Notes under the pieces: generated by a model
What the model was told of the DNA's origin: nothing
Seen by the model: only the letters and a program-made list of their open reading frames with translations
Database searches by the model: none
From: Corylus avellana
Lineage: Eukaryota; Streptophyta; Magnoliopsida; Fagales; Betulaceae
Length of the DNA stretch: 64,000 nucleotides
Direction: 5' to 3'
Assembly (NCBI RefSeq): GCF_901000735.1
Contig: NC_081548.1
Location: 4,898,001 to 4,962,000, forward strand
Program-made: the position numbers and the translations under genes
Shown here: one piece after another, positions 9,561 to 21,210 of the stretch
How the letters are laid out: each line of letters begins with the position of its first letter
Position numbering within the stretch: position 1 is the stretch's first letter

Positions 9561-12196
9561 CTCTTCTCATCTAAGGTTTTTGCTTCTTCTTCCGTTCTTC
9601 GTGTGATTTTCAATTTGGATCTCTAGGTTTATGTGTTTTTTCTCTTTCTTCTGTTTTCCAAACTAAGTATTTCAAATCTGGGTTTTTGCATCCATGGATG
9701 TTGGTAGTAATAGTGTATGGAAAATCCGTGCACAATAAGCCGATGCTCTGGATGACAATGAAGGAAGCATGGTAGTGTGCACGGACATTGAGTTCTCGGG
9801 TCAAAATGTCTGCTCCCTCTGATGCCTTATTGGCTTTTGATTTGGGGGCCTGGTTGCGACCCACATCTGGATTCTCTTTCTTTTTTCCGATCTTTTTCCT
9901 TGGTTTTCTCTTTTTCTTATTTTCGTTATTTGTTTTTCATTTTCTGTAGTATTTTTTATCGGCGTCGGACATTTAGTTTATGAGTTTTTCAGGTACTATT
10001 TTGCCGTGTTTGGCTTCTGATTACTTGAAGGGTCAGATCCCTATGTGAAATGAGTTCAAACAATAAATCACTGAAGAAGTAAAAATTATTTGTTCTGAAT
10101 AATTCGATCTATTTAATTAAAACAGGAGAGACAATTCAATCTTTATCTTATAATTTTGAATTGAATTCGGCTTTTCTCATAAAGTTTGAAAGATCGTAGT
10201 GGTGCCTTCCAATTCAAACAGGAATCATTGGTTGCAAAGGGGACGGAAGATATTTGTTTATGGGCCTGAATATGCAGGCCTAATGCCTGTTCGTAAGTTG
10301 TGAGGACAAGCCGGTTTTTGGAGCCCGCTAAACCCTAAAAATTTAAACTTGGTATCATTCCTACGGAAGTTTAAAAAAAAATAAAAACAGAAGGAATGAT
10401 TCGTTTTCTCTCGGCCTCTCAATTTTCAAACTTTTTATTAGATTGTGGGTTTTGTGTGGATCTATATGGCATCCGCATATTCAATTGTACACGGGGATAG
10501 ATAGTTCGTTTTGAAGAAACCTAAAACTTTTTTAAGACTTTTTGCTTGCTATGCCTATAAATAAGAATATTATAAAGACATAGAATAGGAGATGAACTCT
10601 TAAACTCCTATGGTTTATGTATATTTTTATGAAAAATGGCTAATCAAAACTCATTTTATTTAGTTTAGCTAATGAGTTTTAAAAAATACTATTATCTATT
10701 TTTTTCTGTATTATTTAAATTTTATTGTTTTATTTTATAAGGATTGTATTTTTTCTAAAGATCTTATTTTACAACTTTTGGGAAAAAAGAGATTTGGGAG
10801 AGAGAAATATTATGAGAATTTTGGAAAAAGAGAGATGTAGAGATGTGGAGAGAAAAATAATATATTAATGAGATAAATATGTGAACTGAATAAAAGTAAG
10901 AAATGACTAAACCATTATGAGTGCTCTAACACAAATAAACCACTAGTAGATAACTCTAATTGAAGATGAACTCCTTCTACAGATAAACTTAGGCAACGGA
11001 ATTCTATTGCCACAACAATCTTTGCACCGTAGTGTTACATTGACTCTTATTGAATTATAAATAAATAATTAGATAATTGAAATAGAAATAGGAGCATGTT
11101 TATCTCTACTAACTCAATGACTGATGATGTAATTGATTGCATTTGTTGTCAACTAATGAAAGCTTATTTTAGTTAGTCTAACCAAAATGTAAATTTTGGT
11201 GAAAAAAATACGCACATTTGGTTGGAAAAAAAAAAAAAAATTATATCATTCTCTCTTCATAATAAATAAAAAAATTCTTAAAAAATAATATTTAAATAAA
11301 ATATTAAAAGTTGATAACTAAAATATAACCAACCAGAGTTGTAGTTCAGTTCTTATAGTTTCGTGGGTAAAAGGACCATATCGAATCAACGGAGCTTGTT
11401 GTTTGGATCTAACCCTCTAGTCGGACCAAAAAATTAGTTGGCTCATAGAACTATAATTGAAGTCATCTTCGCTTTAGCTAGATTGGGCCTCAAAGTTTTT
11501 ATTTTTATTTTTTTTTATATATGAAGGGCTTCAAAGTTTAAACTGTAAGTAAACCTACATGATTTGAGGTGAGACTTGGGCGGTGCATCATTTTGTTGGC
11601 ACGCTGTTTTTAAAGTGCGACAAGTGTCTTTTACTTTCCTAACCATCTGACCACTATCTTCTACCACCTACCTCTACGTTACGTTTCTTGTTTCAACATC
11701 AATTTTAGAATGCCTTTTTTGTGTGTTGTGAAGTAGCTTACCAACTCCCCTTGTGCTCTGATTGATTCTAAGGTTGTCGGGTAGCAGCTTTTTTTTTTTT
11801 TTAATTTGTAATGATATTATTCTCCACACATGTTCCTGACATTTATGTCGATCACTTAAAATAAGAAAATGTAAAGTGTAAACCACTCAAAGATGACAAA
11901 TAAAAGAGTATGATAACCAACAAAAGTAGTGATGGCAAATTATAATTCCATGTATACGGCTTTACCCATTGATAGTGTCCTTGGAACTGGATACAAGCAA
12001 TGCAAGTTTGTTGTATCAATCATTTGCTAAGATTTCTATTCAAATTTGTTAACGAAATCAACAAGGTTCACTTATCATACAAAGCCATAAAAGGAAATAT
12101 ATTACCACCTTATTGCAAGTTCGTAGACATTTTTCAGATCAATCCAACATTTAAAACCGTTAATTACCATCTTTCAATAGTCTCACTTGACCAACA

Positions 12197-12231
<35 letters not shown>

Positions 12232-12248
12232 AGGGAGGACGCCTGTAA
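9561..12248. other. Intergenic, no coding gene seen
   Basis: After the promoter-like block there is a T-rich stretch and a foldback-capable segment (9737-9836, see findings). From about 10630 to 10935 the sequence resembles a degenerate copy of the MITE at 15.6-16.5 kb (shared TAGTTTAGCTA and GAGAGAAA words). The rest is AT-rich with homopolymers, including an A run at about 12198-12230 just past the C4H stop, which reads as T in the sense of that gene. No ORF shows family resemblance. Confidence 0.5.
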
Positions 12249-14930
12249 TTAAAATGATCTTGGCTTTGCAACAATGGTGGAGTGCTTCAATATGTGCAAG
12301 CTGAATTGTCCACCCTTCTCTGAGGTATCAATCTTGGACTGTCCGGGAGGAGGCGAGAGCTCAAAATTCTGCACCAAACGTCCCAAAGTAATACCAAGAA
12401 TTGGCAATGCAAGAATGATTCCGGGGCAGCTCCTCCTTCCGACACCGAAGGGAAGGTACCGGAAGTCATTGCCATTGGCCTCAACCTTAGACTCCTCTTC
12501 CAAGAATCTCTCCGGCCGGAACTCTTCTGGGTTTTTCCAGTTGGCCGGGTTGTTGGCAAGCCACCAAGCATTTACCAGGATTTTGCTCTCCGCAGGGATA
12601 TCAAAACCGCCAAGCTTTGCGTCGTGGAGGTTCATGTGTGGGACAAGCAGCGGAATTGCCATCCTGAGCCTGAGAGTCTCTTTGACCACAGCTTGAAGGT
12701 AGGGGAGCTTTTGGATGTCCGGCTCCGTGACTTGGACGCCGGGGCCAAGCACCGTGTCAATCTCATCCCGGACCTTCTTCTGGATTTCAGGATGGTTCAC
12801 AAGCTCCGCAAGCCCCCACTCAACTGACCACAGTGTTGTTTCAATTGCTGTTTCACAACACAAAACATTTTCCATATTAACAAAATATTTGACCCAAAAT
12901 GAAAATTAATTACTTAAAAAAAAAATAAAAAAATTATAATATTATTCTTTTATAAAAAAAGAGTTACAGACTAACAGGGCCCACTTGTATAAGACAAGTG
13001 AGCGTGAAGCTTATCTGCTCGATCAGGACACGTATTGGGTTCACCTAAACCTCAAATCTCGTAGGTGAATATCGTGAGGCGCCAACCACACGGGGGTTGG
13101 TGGGGGGTTCAACCGCTCAACCAACTTGTGAATCTCAATCATCATACCAACTACAAATTCTTGACTTTATTATAAAGTTTATGATTTAGGCATTTTAATT
13201 TTAAGTGGCATAACCAATTTTAAAATTAATAAATTTTAAACAATAAATTAATAAACTTCTAAAAAATAGGTCATGTCATCTAAAGATTAAAATGACAAAA
13301 AAAAATTATCTTTTGGATGAAGTCAAATATTTCTCAATTCTATATATATATATGTTCCATCTTTAGACACAACCCTTTCCGACAAGTCTTCCAAGTTTCA
13401 GAATATATATATATATATATATATTTGAATATTTCCAAGCCCTCTCTCTAAGCTGGAGAAAAGCACGGTTGGATATCAAAATAGAAAACCTTTCCAAGCT
13501 GGAGGAAAGCACCCCCACCTGTATTCGTGGCTAGCCAGTCACAGTCACTGCTATTTATTAATTTTCTTTTCTTTTCTTTTTTTTTCTAGGAGAAGTTAAG
13601 AACAGAACTTGTCAACTAGTAATTATCCAATTGATTTTTAAGTAATTTAATAGTAGTTTATCAAAGCATATCTCTTTAATTTACAAACAAATGGACATGA
13701 GCTGACGTCAATCAAATCTAAAATTAATGACCGATTCCATTATTTATCTTGTATGCACGTAAATAAAAATAAAAAATAAAATAATTTAGACTGGAGTCTG
13801 GAGAGAGGATCAGTGGGAAACTTACCGGCAACGTTAATGTTCTCAACGATGTAAAGTACGTTGTCTTCGTTGATCTCCCCCTTGTTTTGAGCGTCCAGAA
13901 TATGGTCAATCGCACACTTCAAGCCTTCGTTATCGGTGGGCTTGGTGCTCGAAAGCTTCCTGCAAACAGTTCAAATTAACATAATTCAATAAGACTGTTC
14001 TAACATAATGTTTAATTATCAATTATTTCTCTTTCCCGATATAATATTTATTTTTAGTAAAATAAAATTATTTAATTCTCTCTTCGAATATTCTTAAGGA
14101 ATTTTAGACAAAATCAGAAATAAATTTCTAAATTAATTAACTTACTTCCTCTCATCGACGAAATAATCCTTGAATAGCTGTAACCTCCTATCCTTGATAT
14201 CCTTGCAGATCTTGAGGTAGCCTCTCAAGAAGGGCCTCAAAATGGGAATAAAGTCGCCGTAGTTGTAGTCAAAGCTCTGAGCCAATCTACTCCGCTCTCC
14301 GTTCAAAGCCTTGAGCTTCACGAACAGAGGGTCATCCTCGCTCTCGAATCTCCGGTCGAACATGATCCTGTACATGTTGTTGTACATCATCAGCTGCAGC
14401 CTCCTCCGGATGACGGTCCCGTTCCTCGCCGCCTCTGGGTTCTTCTTCACATCCTCCACCACGCTTGCCGCCTCCGCTTCCCACCCGTACCTGTACTGCT
14501 GAACAACCTTGTTGGTGAAGAAAGGGACGGTCATGATCCGCCTCATCTTCCTCCAATGCTCACCGTACACCGTGAAAACCATGTCCTGTCCTTTCCCGGT
14601 GAATATGTCGAACACCACGTTCCTCGTCCTCGACCCGAACTCCACTCCCTGGGTGTGCAACACCTCTTTCGCCAGGTCCGGCGAGGAGACCACCACCAGG
14701 TTTCGCTGCCCCATACGGAGCATGAATATGTCTCCGAATTTCTTGGCGAGGTCGGTGAGGTTGCGGTGGTTCAAGTCATCGCCGACTTGGAGCCAGTTAC
14801 CGAAGACGGGCACCGGAATGGGTCCCGGAGGGAGCTTGAAGCGCTTGCCGCGGAGCTTGGAGATGGTAATCGCAACAACGACGGCTAGGAATAAGGCCAA
14901 GAGGGTCTTCTCCAAAAGGAGGAGATCCAT
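12249..14930 (-). CDS. C4H: Trans-cinnamate 4-monooxygenase (C4H, CYP73A), 3 exons
   Basis: Class II (ER-bound) P450 that hydroxylates trans-cinnamate to p-coumarate using NADPH-P450 reductase, the second step of the general phenylpropanoid pathway. Exon 1 is 14930-14146 (785 nt), exon 2 13959-13826 (134 nt), exon 3 12847-12249 (599 nt with TAA stop); introns are 186 and 978 bp with GT-AG ends. The exons join in frame to 505 residues, the usual CYP73A length, and 785 and 134 nt match the exon sizes I recall for class I C4H genes. Visible features: N-terminal membrane anchor (first 25 residues), hinge [16 protein letters not shown]-helix AAIETT, K-helix ETLR, PERF, and heme loop [10 protein letters not shown]. 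No stop or frameshift is seen. The start is the only Met before the anchor in family position. Its AC elements suggest MYB control. Confidence 0.97.
12848..13825 (-). other. C4H intron 2
   Basis: 978-bp intron with donor GTAAG and acceptor CAG. It contains short AT microsatellites (near 13341 and 13404-13424) and a GC-richer block around 12975-13135 whose composition differs from the rest and may be an old insertion. No ORF of interest. Confidence 0.85.
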
Positions 14931-15023
14931 TTTCGTGAGGGAGAGGAGTAATGGAGGGGCAATGGGCGCTTGATAGAGCAGAGTAGTGTTTGGTCGTGGT
15001 GAGGGAATGATGGTGGATTGGGA

Positions 15024-15031
15024 TTTTATAA
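15024..15031 (-). promoter_or_regulatory. C4H TATA box
   Basis: The minus strand reads TTATAAAA about 95 bp upstream of the C4H start codon, a normal plant distance for a core promoter plus short leader. Confidence 0.75.
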
Positions 15032-15089
15032 GCAGCTCTCTCGATGGGATGGATTGGCATGGGAGGGTTGACGGCAAGGCACCGCAGAC

Positions 15090-15227
15090 GTTAGGTGGGG
15101 GAGAGTGATCATGTGCGAGGGAGGGAGTGGGTGAGGAAGTGAGGATGAGGACGGACTTGACGGCGTCAGGTCTAACGGCGGCTTCAAGGTGTTTAAAGGT
15201 CCCTGCGTGGTAGGTGAGCGGGTTGGT
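15090..15227 (-). promoter_or_regulatory. Three AC (H-box/MYB) elements of the C4H promoter
   Basis: On the minus strand: ACCAACC (15227-15221), ACCTACC (15215-15209) and ACCTAAC (15096-15090), the AC-II, AC-I and AC-III forms bound by R2R3-MYB factors in lignin and phenylpropanoid gene promoters. They lie about 60-200 bp upstream of the TATA box. The motif match is direct; regulation by MYB is inferred from known family promoters. Confidence 0.75.
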
Positions 15228-15625
15228 GGGCCAAAAAACATGTCAAATGCGGAGTGCCGCTTGGCCCGCTTACGTGGGAAGTGGGAACCACAATATAAAT
15301 AGTTAAATAGTCTCCACAACATCCTGGGCTTTTTTTTTTCTTTTTTTTTTTTTTTTGCAATAAAGGACCTTTGGCCTATGGCTATGGGCAATGTCTTCCT
15401 TTTTAAAAAAAAAAAATTAAAAATTAAAAATAAATAAATAATAATAAAAATAAATAAAAACAGAAAAGTTAATTTCGAAGGGAAAAAAAAAAGTTGAAAA
15501 ATGCTGATAAGAAAATTATTTTTGAATACGAAAAAATAAAAAATTGCGAATGCATGATGAAGAATTGGCATCGACTGTAGGGAGAAAGTGGAGTACTTTT
15601 GGAATGTTAGGGCTTCAAACTATAA

Positions 15626-16074
15626 GAGCATTCTCGATAGAAGAGTTATATTTTTATGTAAAATGACTTTTTAAAATTCACTTTTATCTAGTTTAGCTAA
15701 GTTATTTTTAAATGTCTCTACATCCGATTATCTATATTTCTATCTATTCTATTAAAATATTATTAAAAGCAATAAAAGTTTTGGGAAAAAGAGAATATGT
15801 GAGAGGAAAAATAGGAAAAGTTTTAGAAAAAAAAGAACATGCAGATAAAAAGTTGGAAAATATTTGGGAAAAAGATAAAATAGGTGAGAGAAACAGTGAA
15901 AAATAAAATAGCTCCCTTAAAAAGTGCTGCTACATTTAGCTTTTTTTTTTAGCTCTTCTAATCAAATATCTATTTTACATTTTCTTTTAGCTAATTCAAT
16001 GTAGGGGATTTTTTAAACATTTGAAAAGCTATTTTAGATAAAAGTAACATTTAGCTCTTCCATTGGGAATGCTT
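15626..16074. mobile_element. PIF/Harbinger-type MITE, copy 1
   Basis: Starts GAGCATTCTCGATAGAAGAG and ends CTCTTCCATTGGGAATGCTT, an imperfect terminal inverted repeat of about 20 bp, flanked by TAA on both sides (15623-15625 and 16075-16077). The 3-bp TAA target duplication and lack of coding sequence point to a Tourist-like element. It is 449 bp, longer than its neighbour copy. Confidence 0.8.
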
Positions 16075-16112
16075 TAAGCCTTAAAGATGGATAACTAATC
16101 ACTATATACTAA

Positions 16113-16459
16113 GAGCATTCACAATGGAAGAGCCATATTTTTATGTAAAATGGCTCTTCAAAACTCACTTTTATCTAGTTTAGCTAAGCCATTTTTAAGT
16201 GTCTTCACATCCGATTAGCTATATTTCTAAAAAAAAGGTGGAAAAAGATTTGGGAAAAAGATAAAGCAGGAGAGAGAAACACTAAAAAATAAAATGGCTC
16301 CCTTAAAAAGTACTGCTACATTTAACTTTTGTTTTAGCTCTTCTAATCAAATATCTATTTTACATATATTTTTGGCTCATCCAATGTAGGAGGTTTTTTG
16401 AACATTTGAAGAGCTATTCTAGATAAAAGTAACATTTAGCTCTTCCATTGGGAATGCTC
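16113..16459. mobile_element. PIF/Harbinger-type MITE, copy 2
   Basis: Starts GAGCATTCACAATGGAAGAG and ends CTCTTCCATTGGGAATGCTC, with TAA duplications at 16110-16112 and 16460-16462. It is 347 bp and closely similar to copy 1 in the same orientation, with a deletion of the central GA-rich part. The two are separated by only 38 bp. Confidence 0.82.
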
Positions 16460-16462
16460 TAA

Positions 16463-17105
16463 GGATTTGTTTGTTTTAATGTAAAATATTTTGTAGAAAA
16501 TGTTTTGCTTATTTTTCGGTGTTTAGTATGAACAAAAATTATGGTCAAATTAAAAATATTTTTGGTTGATCATAAAAACCATAGTTAATTTATGTAGTAA
16601 ATTATTTTTCAAGTTTAAATATCTCATTTTTAAATTGCTGAACAACCACTGAAAGTTATCGGAGTTCACTAAACCACGTCTAAGTTATCAGAAACCGCTC
16701 AAGTTTGGCAAACCACATCCATAATTTCTGGACATTTTCGGAAGCTGTCAAACCACCATCGAAGTTTCATGGACCTCTGTTAGAGGTTGCGAGAAGTCGT
16801 TGGTAATTTTTTGCCATCACTTAGTTTTCATACAAGTTAAATATTGAAAAATATTTTCAATTATTATTTTTTTAAAGAAAGTTATTTTGTTAAAAATATT
16901 GTCCAACGAAAACCATTTTACTTCTAAATAAATATAGCCTTGAAAGAAATTGGTTTTATCATAAAGCTCTTCATATTTCATTGGAATCCCGCGAATTAAA
17001 AGTTTCAGAAACTTATTTCTTGAAAATTGTTAGTTAAATAAAGTTTTATTGAAATGAAAGCAGGTTTTTTTTTTTTCAAATATATATATATAAAAATCTG
17101 TTTTG
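16463..17105. other. AT-rich intergenic sequence
   Basis: No gene, RNA or recognisable transposon end is seen. It includes a short (TA)n run near 17082. Confidence 0.5.
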
Positions 17106-17107
17106 TC

Positions 17108-17210
17108 CTCAAAGAAATAGCTCAATCGGCTGGGACCACGTCTAATAAAACGGAGGTCACTAGTTCAAATTCTTCTCTCTCTCTTGTGTAGACATGTAAA
17201 AAAATTATAT
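17108..17210 (+). mobile_element. tRNA-derived SINE (plus strand)
   Basis: An A box-like TAGCTCAATCGG (17118-17129) and a B box-like block GGTCACTAGTTCAAATTC (17155-17172) have the spacing of a tRNA-type Pol III promoter, followed by a TC-rich piece, TGTGTAGACATG and an A-rich tail. The sequence does not fold as a functional tRNA. A second copy lies reversed at 17825. Confidence 0.7.
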
Positions 17211-17824
17211 ATATGTTTTAGCCTTATATTTACAGTAATTCTAATAGTCACATCATTCTTAAATAAACTAAAAAGACAAATAAGAAAAACTTATAGTATT
17301 ACTGGACATACCTTAAAAGGAAAATTGAATTGAGTGCAACCGTAAAAATGTAGTTTGTTTCTCAAGTAATCATGAGTGTCACGAATGTTATGTAACAACA
17401 ATGTTGTTGTGTACTTATCACATTGGACGAGAAAAAATAGGCAATGCTGTGGAGCTTGATGCCTTAACTCGGTGAAAGGTGGGCCCCGCTTGTTTATGGT
17501 TTGACCCCAATTTAAGTATAGCTCTTTTTCTTTTCTTTTTTTCCTTAAAAAAATGATAGCTCGTGTGTCATTCGGCGCATTAGGGTTTTTTTTTTAAGTA
17601 ATGCTGTGATGGTATATAGGAGTTTAATTTCCCACCGTCTTGAATTATTTGACCGTTTAAATTTTATTTTATTTTATTTAAAGGTGTATGTAGTATTATA
17701 TCATTTCTCTTTAAGATATTAACATAACATGACAATATATATATATATATATATATATAGCCAAAAAGCTTTAGCCAATAATTGATGCCCAAGAAAGCAA
17801 AAAAAAAAAAAAAAAAAATTGATG

Positions 17825-17928
17825 TTGACATGTCTATACATAAGGAAAGGGAAAAGGAGTTTTGAATTAGTGACCTCTACTTCATTAAGCGTAATTCACA
17901 ACCGATTGAACTATCCCTTAGAGACAAG
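17825..17928 (-). mobile_element. tRNA-derived SINE (minus strand)
   Basis: On the minus strand: A box-like ATAGTTCAATCGG, B box-like GGTCACTAATTCAAAACTCC, then a TATAGACATG tail word matching that of the SINE at 17108. Same family, opposite orientation, about 600 bp apart. Confidence 0.65.
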
Positions 17929-20355
17929 AATGCAACTTCTTAAATACCCTTTTATTGAATTAATAACAAAGCAATAATAGCTCCTTTATTGTGAGAAGAT
18001 TCCAGATGAAGTTTCCAAAGAAGAATGAAAACTGCACCTTGTTATTCCCCTCAAAAATGCTGCGCGAAAAGCAAAACTGGAAGGACAAGGCAATATGCTG
18101 CCAAAACTTGTTCATATTTTGGAACGTTTAAATGTTTTGCCAATTTGTCTCTTTCTAATCTAATGCCCCATTTTAATTCAAGTTTGCTTTCCAAAATAGA
18201 ATGTTAATTAAATTATTAAATTTATATTTTTTAAAAAAATAATAAGTGATAATTTAACAATAGGCTATAAGAGTTTAAGGTTATGTTTATTTCAACCTAA
18301 AATGTTTTTGGTAAAAAAATGGCTTCAACAAAATCATTTTTTTTAAATGATTTTCATAAAATATTTTTGTGTTTGGCTTTTGTATTGAAAATGAGTGGCG
18401 GCACAAAACAAGCGGCTACATCCAACGATCCATGGCGGAGGTTTGTGGTTTACGAAAGAGAAACTTAAAACTTGAAAAATATTTTACAAAATTTATAAAT
18501 GAAAACCATTTTTTTGAAACTAAATAAGCCTTTTTATACTTTTGGTTCCAGCAAACATGGAATATATATATATATAGAGAGTCGTGATTTAGAACACGCA
18601 CGCCGTGTAGGAAATTTTTTTTTTTAATATTTTAATGCAGAAAAAAATAAAATTCAGGCTTACTATTTTACTTCACCCATATATATATATATCAAAAAAT
18701 AGTTGACGCCAATACAAATAAAGGCCAAGTTGAAGACGCCAATACAATTATACAAACAAAGGCCAAGTTGAAGAAGATTATGGGAAGTCAATTTTAGACT
18801 GATTCCGTACTGAAAATAGAGGTGGAAAGGAACTATGCAGATGAAAAATAAATCATGCTATTAAGACAGCTCAGCATTTTTTATTTTTTATTTAAAATTA
18901 ATACAATTATTGTAATGTGATAGTGCTCTCCAATTTATAATCACGATTACATCCAGATTAGTTTCATAAAAAATTCAGAAAATAACGCTATTTATAAAAT
19001 CAACAAAATGTCAGATACCCACAGGACAACGCATGGACAGCTACAATTGGCACACATATACGGAATGGTCAATTGCCCCACATGCAAAAAGATCAATAAT
19101 TAAATAGATAGCGTTGGTGGAGAAGATTTTTATGAAAAAATAATTTCCTAATTATTTTTATCTCCACTTTTATTTTTGATTCTATATTATCAAATTCAAA
19201 GATTCTATATATACCATTTTGGATCTTTAAAAAAATAAAAATAAACTCTTTGATGTATATACATGTTTTTTTTTCTAATTTGATGTATATACATGTTAAT
19301 ACTAAATATTAAATGCAAGTGATATATTCAAGTATTAAGAACTATCACTCGTGGACATAAGATTTTTTTAAAAAAAAAATAATCAGAAAAAAATGTAAGA
19401 AAATTTTAATTTTTTCTTTTCTTTTAAGGAGTAATTTTGTTATTAAATTATTTTTTTGACATAACTAAGGGACTTTTAAATTTATTTTAATTATTAAAAA
19501 AAATTATTTTAATACCATAAAAAACTAATTAAAAATAAAGTAAACCGATTTTACTTTTTTTTTTTCCTAAAGCAATTGAAAAAACAAAAGAAAAGGAAAG
19601 TCATACTTGGGGAGTTGGGAAACCGGAAACGTGCTGGACTAGATCTCGTAAATTCGTAATAACTTAAAGAGATAACATTAAAAATTGTATTAAAAATGTA
19701 TAAGAACTCTCAGCTCTAGCTTGCGGGCTTCGACTGCCGTTAAATTTGACGGTGTTTGAATCTGGTCTTCTCGAGTTACATGAATATAAAATCTCACACG
19801 TGACATGCTACCTACCACTCAATCTCTCATCTTACAATTTACACGCCTATATAATTGTACCTGTAACTATCATGACTGTGAACTTATTTAACTAGATAAT
19901 GTACAAAATACTTTAAAATTGTTATAGTTTTACGTCAAGACTTTTCACCTCGTCACTATTTTTGTTTGCCTTTTATTTTTTTAATAAGAAAAAATTAGAT
20001 TGGACAAAATTCTTTTGATACGACTAGTAAATCTGATAGAAGCTCAATATAAAATTAGTAGATTAGTGTTGAAAGATCCGCCGTATAATTAAATAAGTCG
20101 GATTATACTTGACTTATATAATTTTATACTCGTGTATCGATATAACCTGAACCGACAAGAAACATTTTTGATATGATTAGTGAACCCAAACACAAAATTA
20201 ACTAGTTATAAAATTAAAGAGTAACACATTTAATTAAATAAGTAGACAGAAATCTAAAATTTCTAATCACGGACATTTCAGACACGTAAAAAGTTCAATC
20301 AAACCAATTTAAAGACAAATTTTGACAATTTCTGATGTGGATTTGGTAGTGGAAG
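17929..20355. other. AT-rich intergenic sequence
   Basis: No supported gene. Contains scattered homopolymers and short AT repeats (for example around 18562 and 18680). Open frames here are short and without family features. Confidence 0.5.
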
Positions 20356-20619
20356 TGTAGAAATATGTTGAACGTATGATCTATGTTGTAGGAATCTCCC
20401 GTTAGGGTGGATATCCAATGGAGGACAAGAGCAACGTGAAAATGAGAGAATGAATAATAACGTACGTTCATCTCATTATCAAACTCTATTTATAGAGTTT
20501 GAATATGACTCTTCATCAAGAGTCACAACTTGTCACTCTATCATAACCTCCATGGAAGGTTGTGATTGGCTATAGGAATGACCACACTAGTTATGGTGTG
20601 ATCACCCTTTAAACCATCA
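20356..20619 (-). repeat. 3' LTR of the second copia element
   Basis: 264 bp, plus strand TGTAGAAATATG ... TTTAAACCATCA, nearly identical to the LTR at 27084 apart from scattered substitutions. On the plus strand the sequence CTCTATTTATAGAG lies inside, holding a TATA-like box in a palindrome. Confidence 0.95.
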
Positions 20620-20633
20620 TCTCCCACTTGATC
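20620..20633 (-). other. Polypurine tract of the second copia element
   Basis: The minus strand reads GATCAAGTGGGAGA directly before the 3' LTR start, a purine-rich tract in the expected place. Confidence 0.8.
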
Positions 20634-21210
20634 ACACTTTAACATTATGTAATCTAGTTGAACATTATCACCTTGGTACCAAATGTTATTTTTATCCATG
20701 TCAACTCTCATCTGTTTAATTTACAGATCGGCATTAGATTATGACATTTTACAATGTGTATACAATTTTGTCATCTTATCTAATCGCACCTTTTTCTATA
20801 TATTTTTCACACTGCTAATATATTAAGGTGACTTCATTTCGTTTTTAACTAAACGAATGACATCAATTCTCTGTGGTAAGGAACACCGGTTCACACCTAT
20901 TCCACAATTGACGATTTCAGCCATACACAAAACTATGTGCTGACCTGCACTGATATTTTTAATCAAGTGTTTCCTTGATACCTTATATCAGTGTCTTTTA
21001 CACTATAAGATCATATATATATTACCAACTTGTAACATAATGTCTCTCGGTGAACCTTACATTTATGAAAGTTGTAATATTATTTCTTAAGTGTTTTCTG
21101 TCTATTACCTGACCAATTATCCCCTTTTTAGAAACAGAATTGCACAAAATCGTTCATTCAGGCGTCCCTGAATCCTTCCGCTTGTGCTTAAACATATATG
21201 TAGCTACCAC
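20634..21210 (-). other. Non-coding region between pol and PPT
   Basis: About 580 bp downstream of the gag-pol stop and before the polypurine tract. No coding frame. AT-rich; nothing further recognised. Confidence 0.6.

Noticed and set aside
9737..9836. Box C/D snoRNA gene
   Set aside because: A closing stem and CTGA are present, but no RTGATGA C box fits; kept only as an observation.
12198..12230. Poly(A) tail marking a processed pseudogene
   Set aside because: The A run is on the strand opposite to C4H, and that gene keeps both introns.
14509..14973. Plus-strand ORF of 154 residues
   Set aside because: It is the antisense shadow of C4H exon 1, whose frame, splice sites and motifs are all on the minus strand.
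17108..17210. Functional tRNA gene
   Set aside because: A and B box-like words are present but the acceptor and anticodon stems do not form; a SINE explains it.
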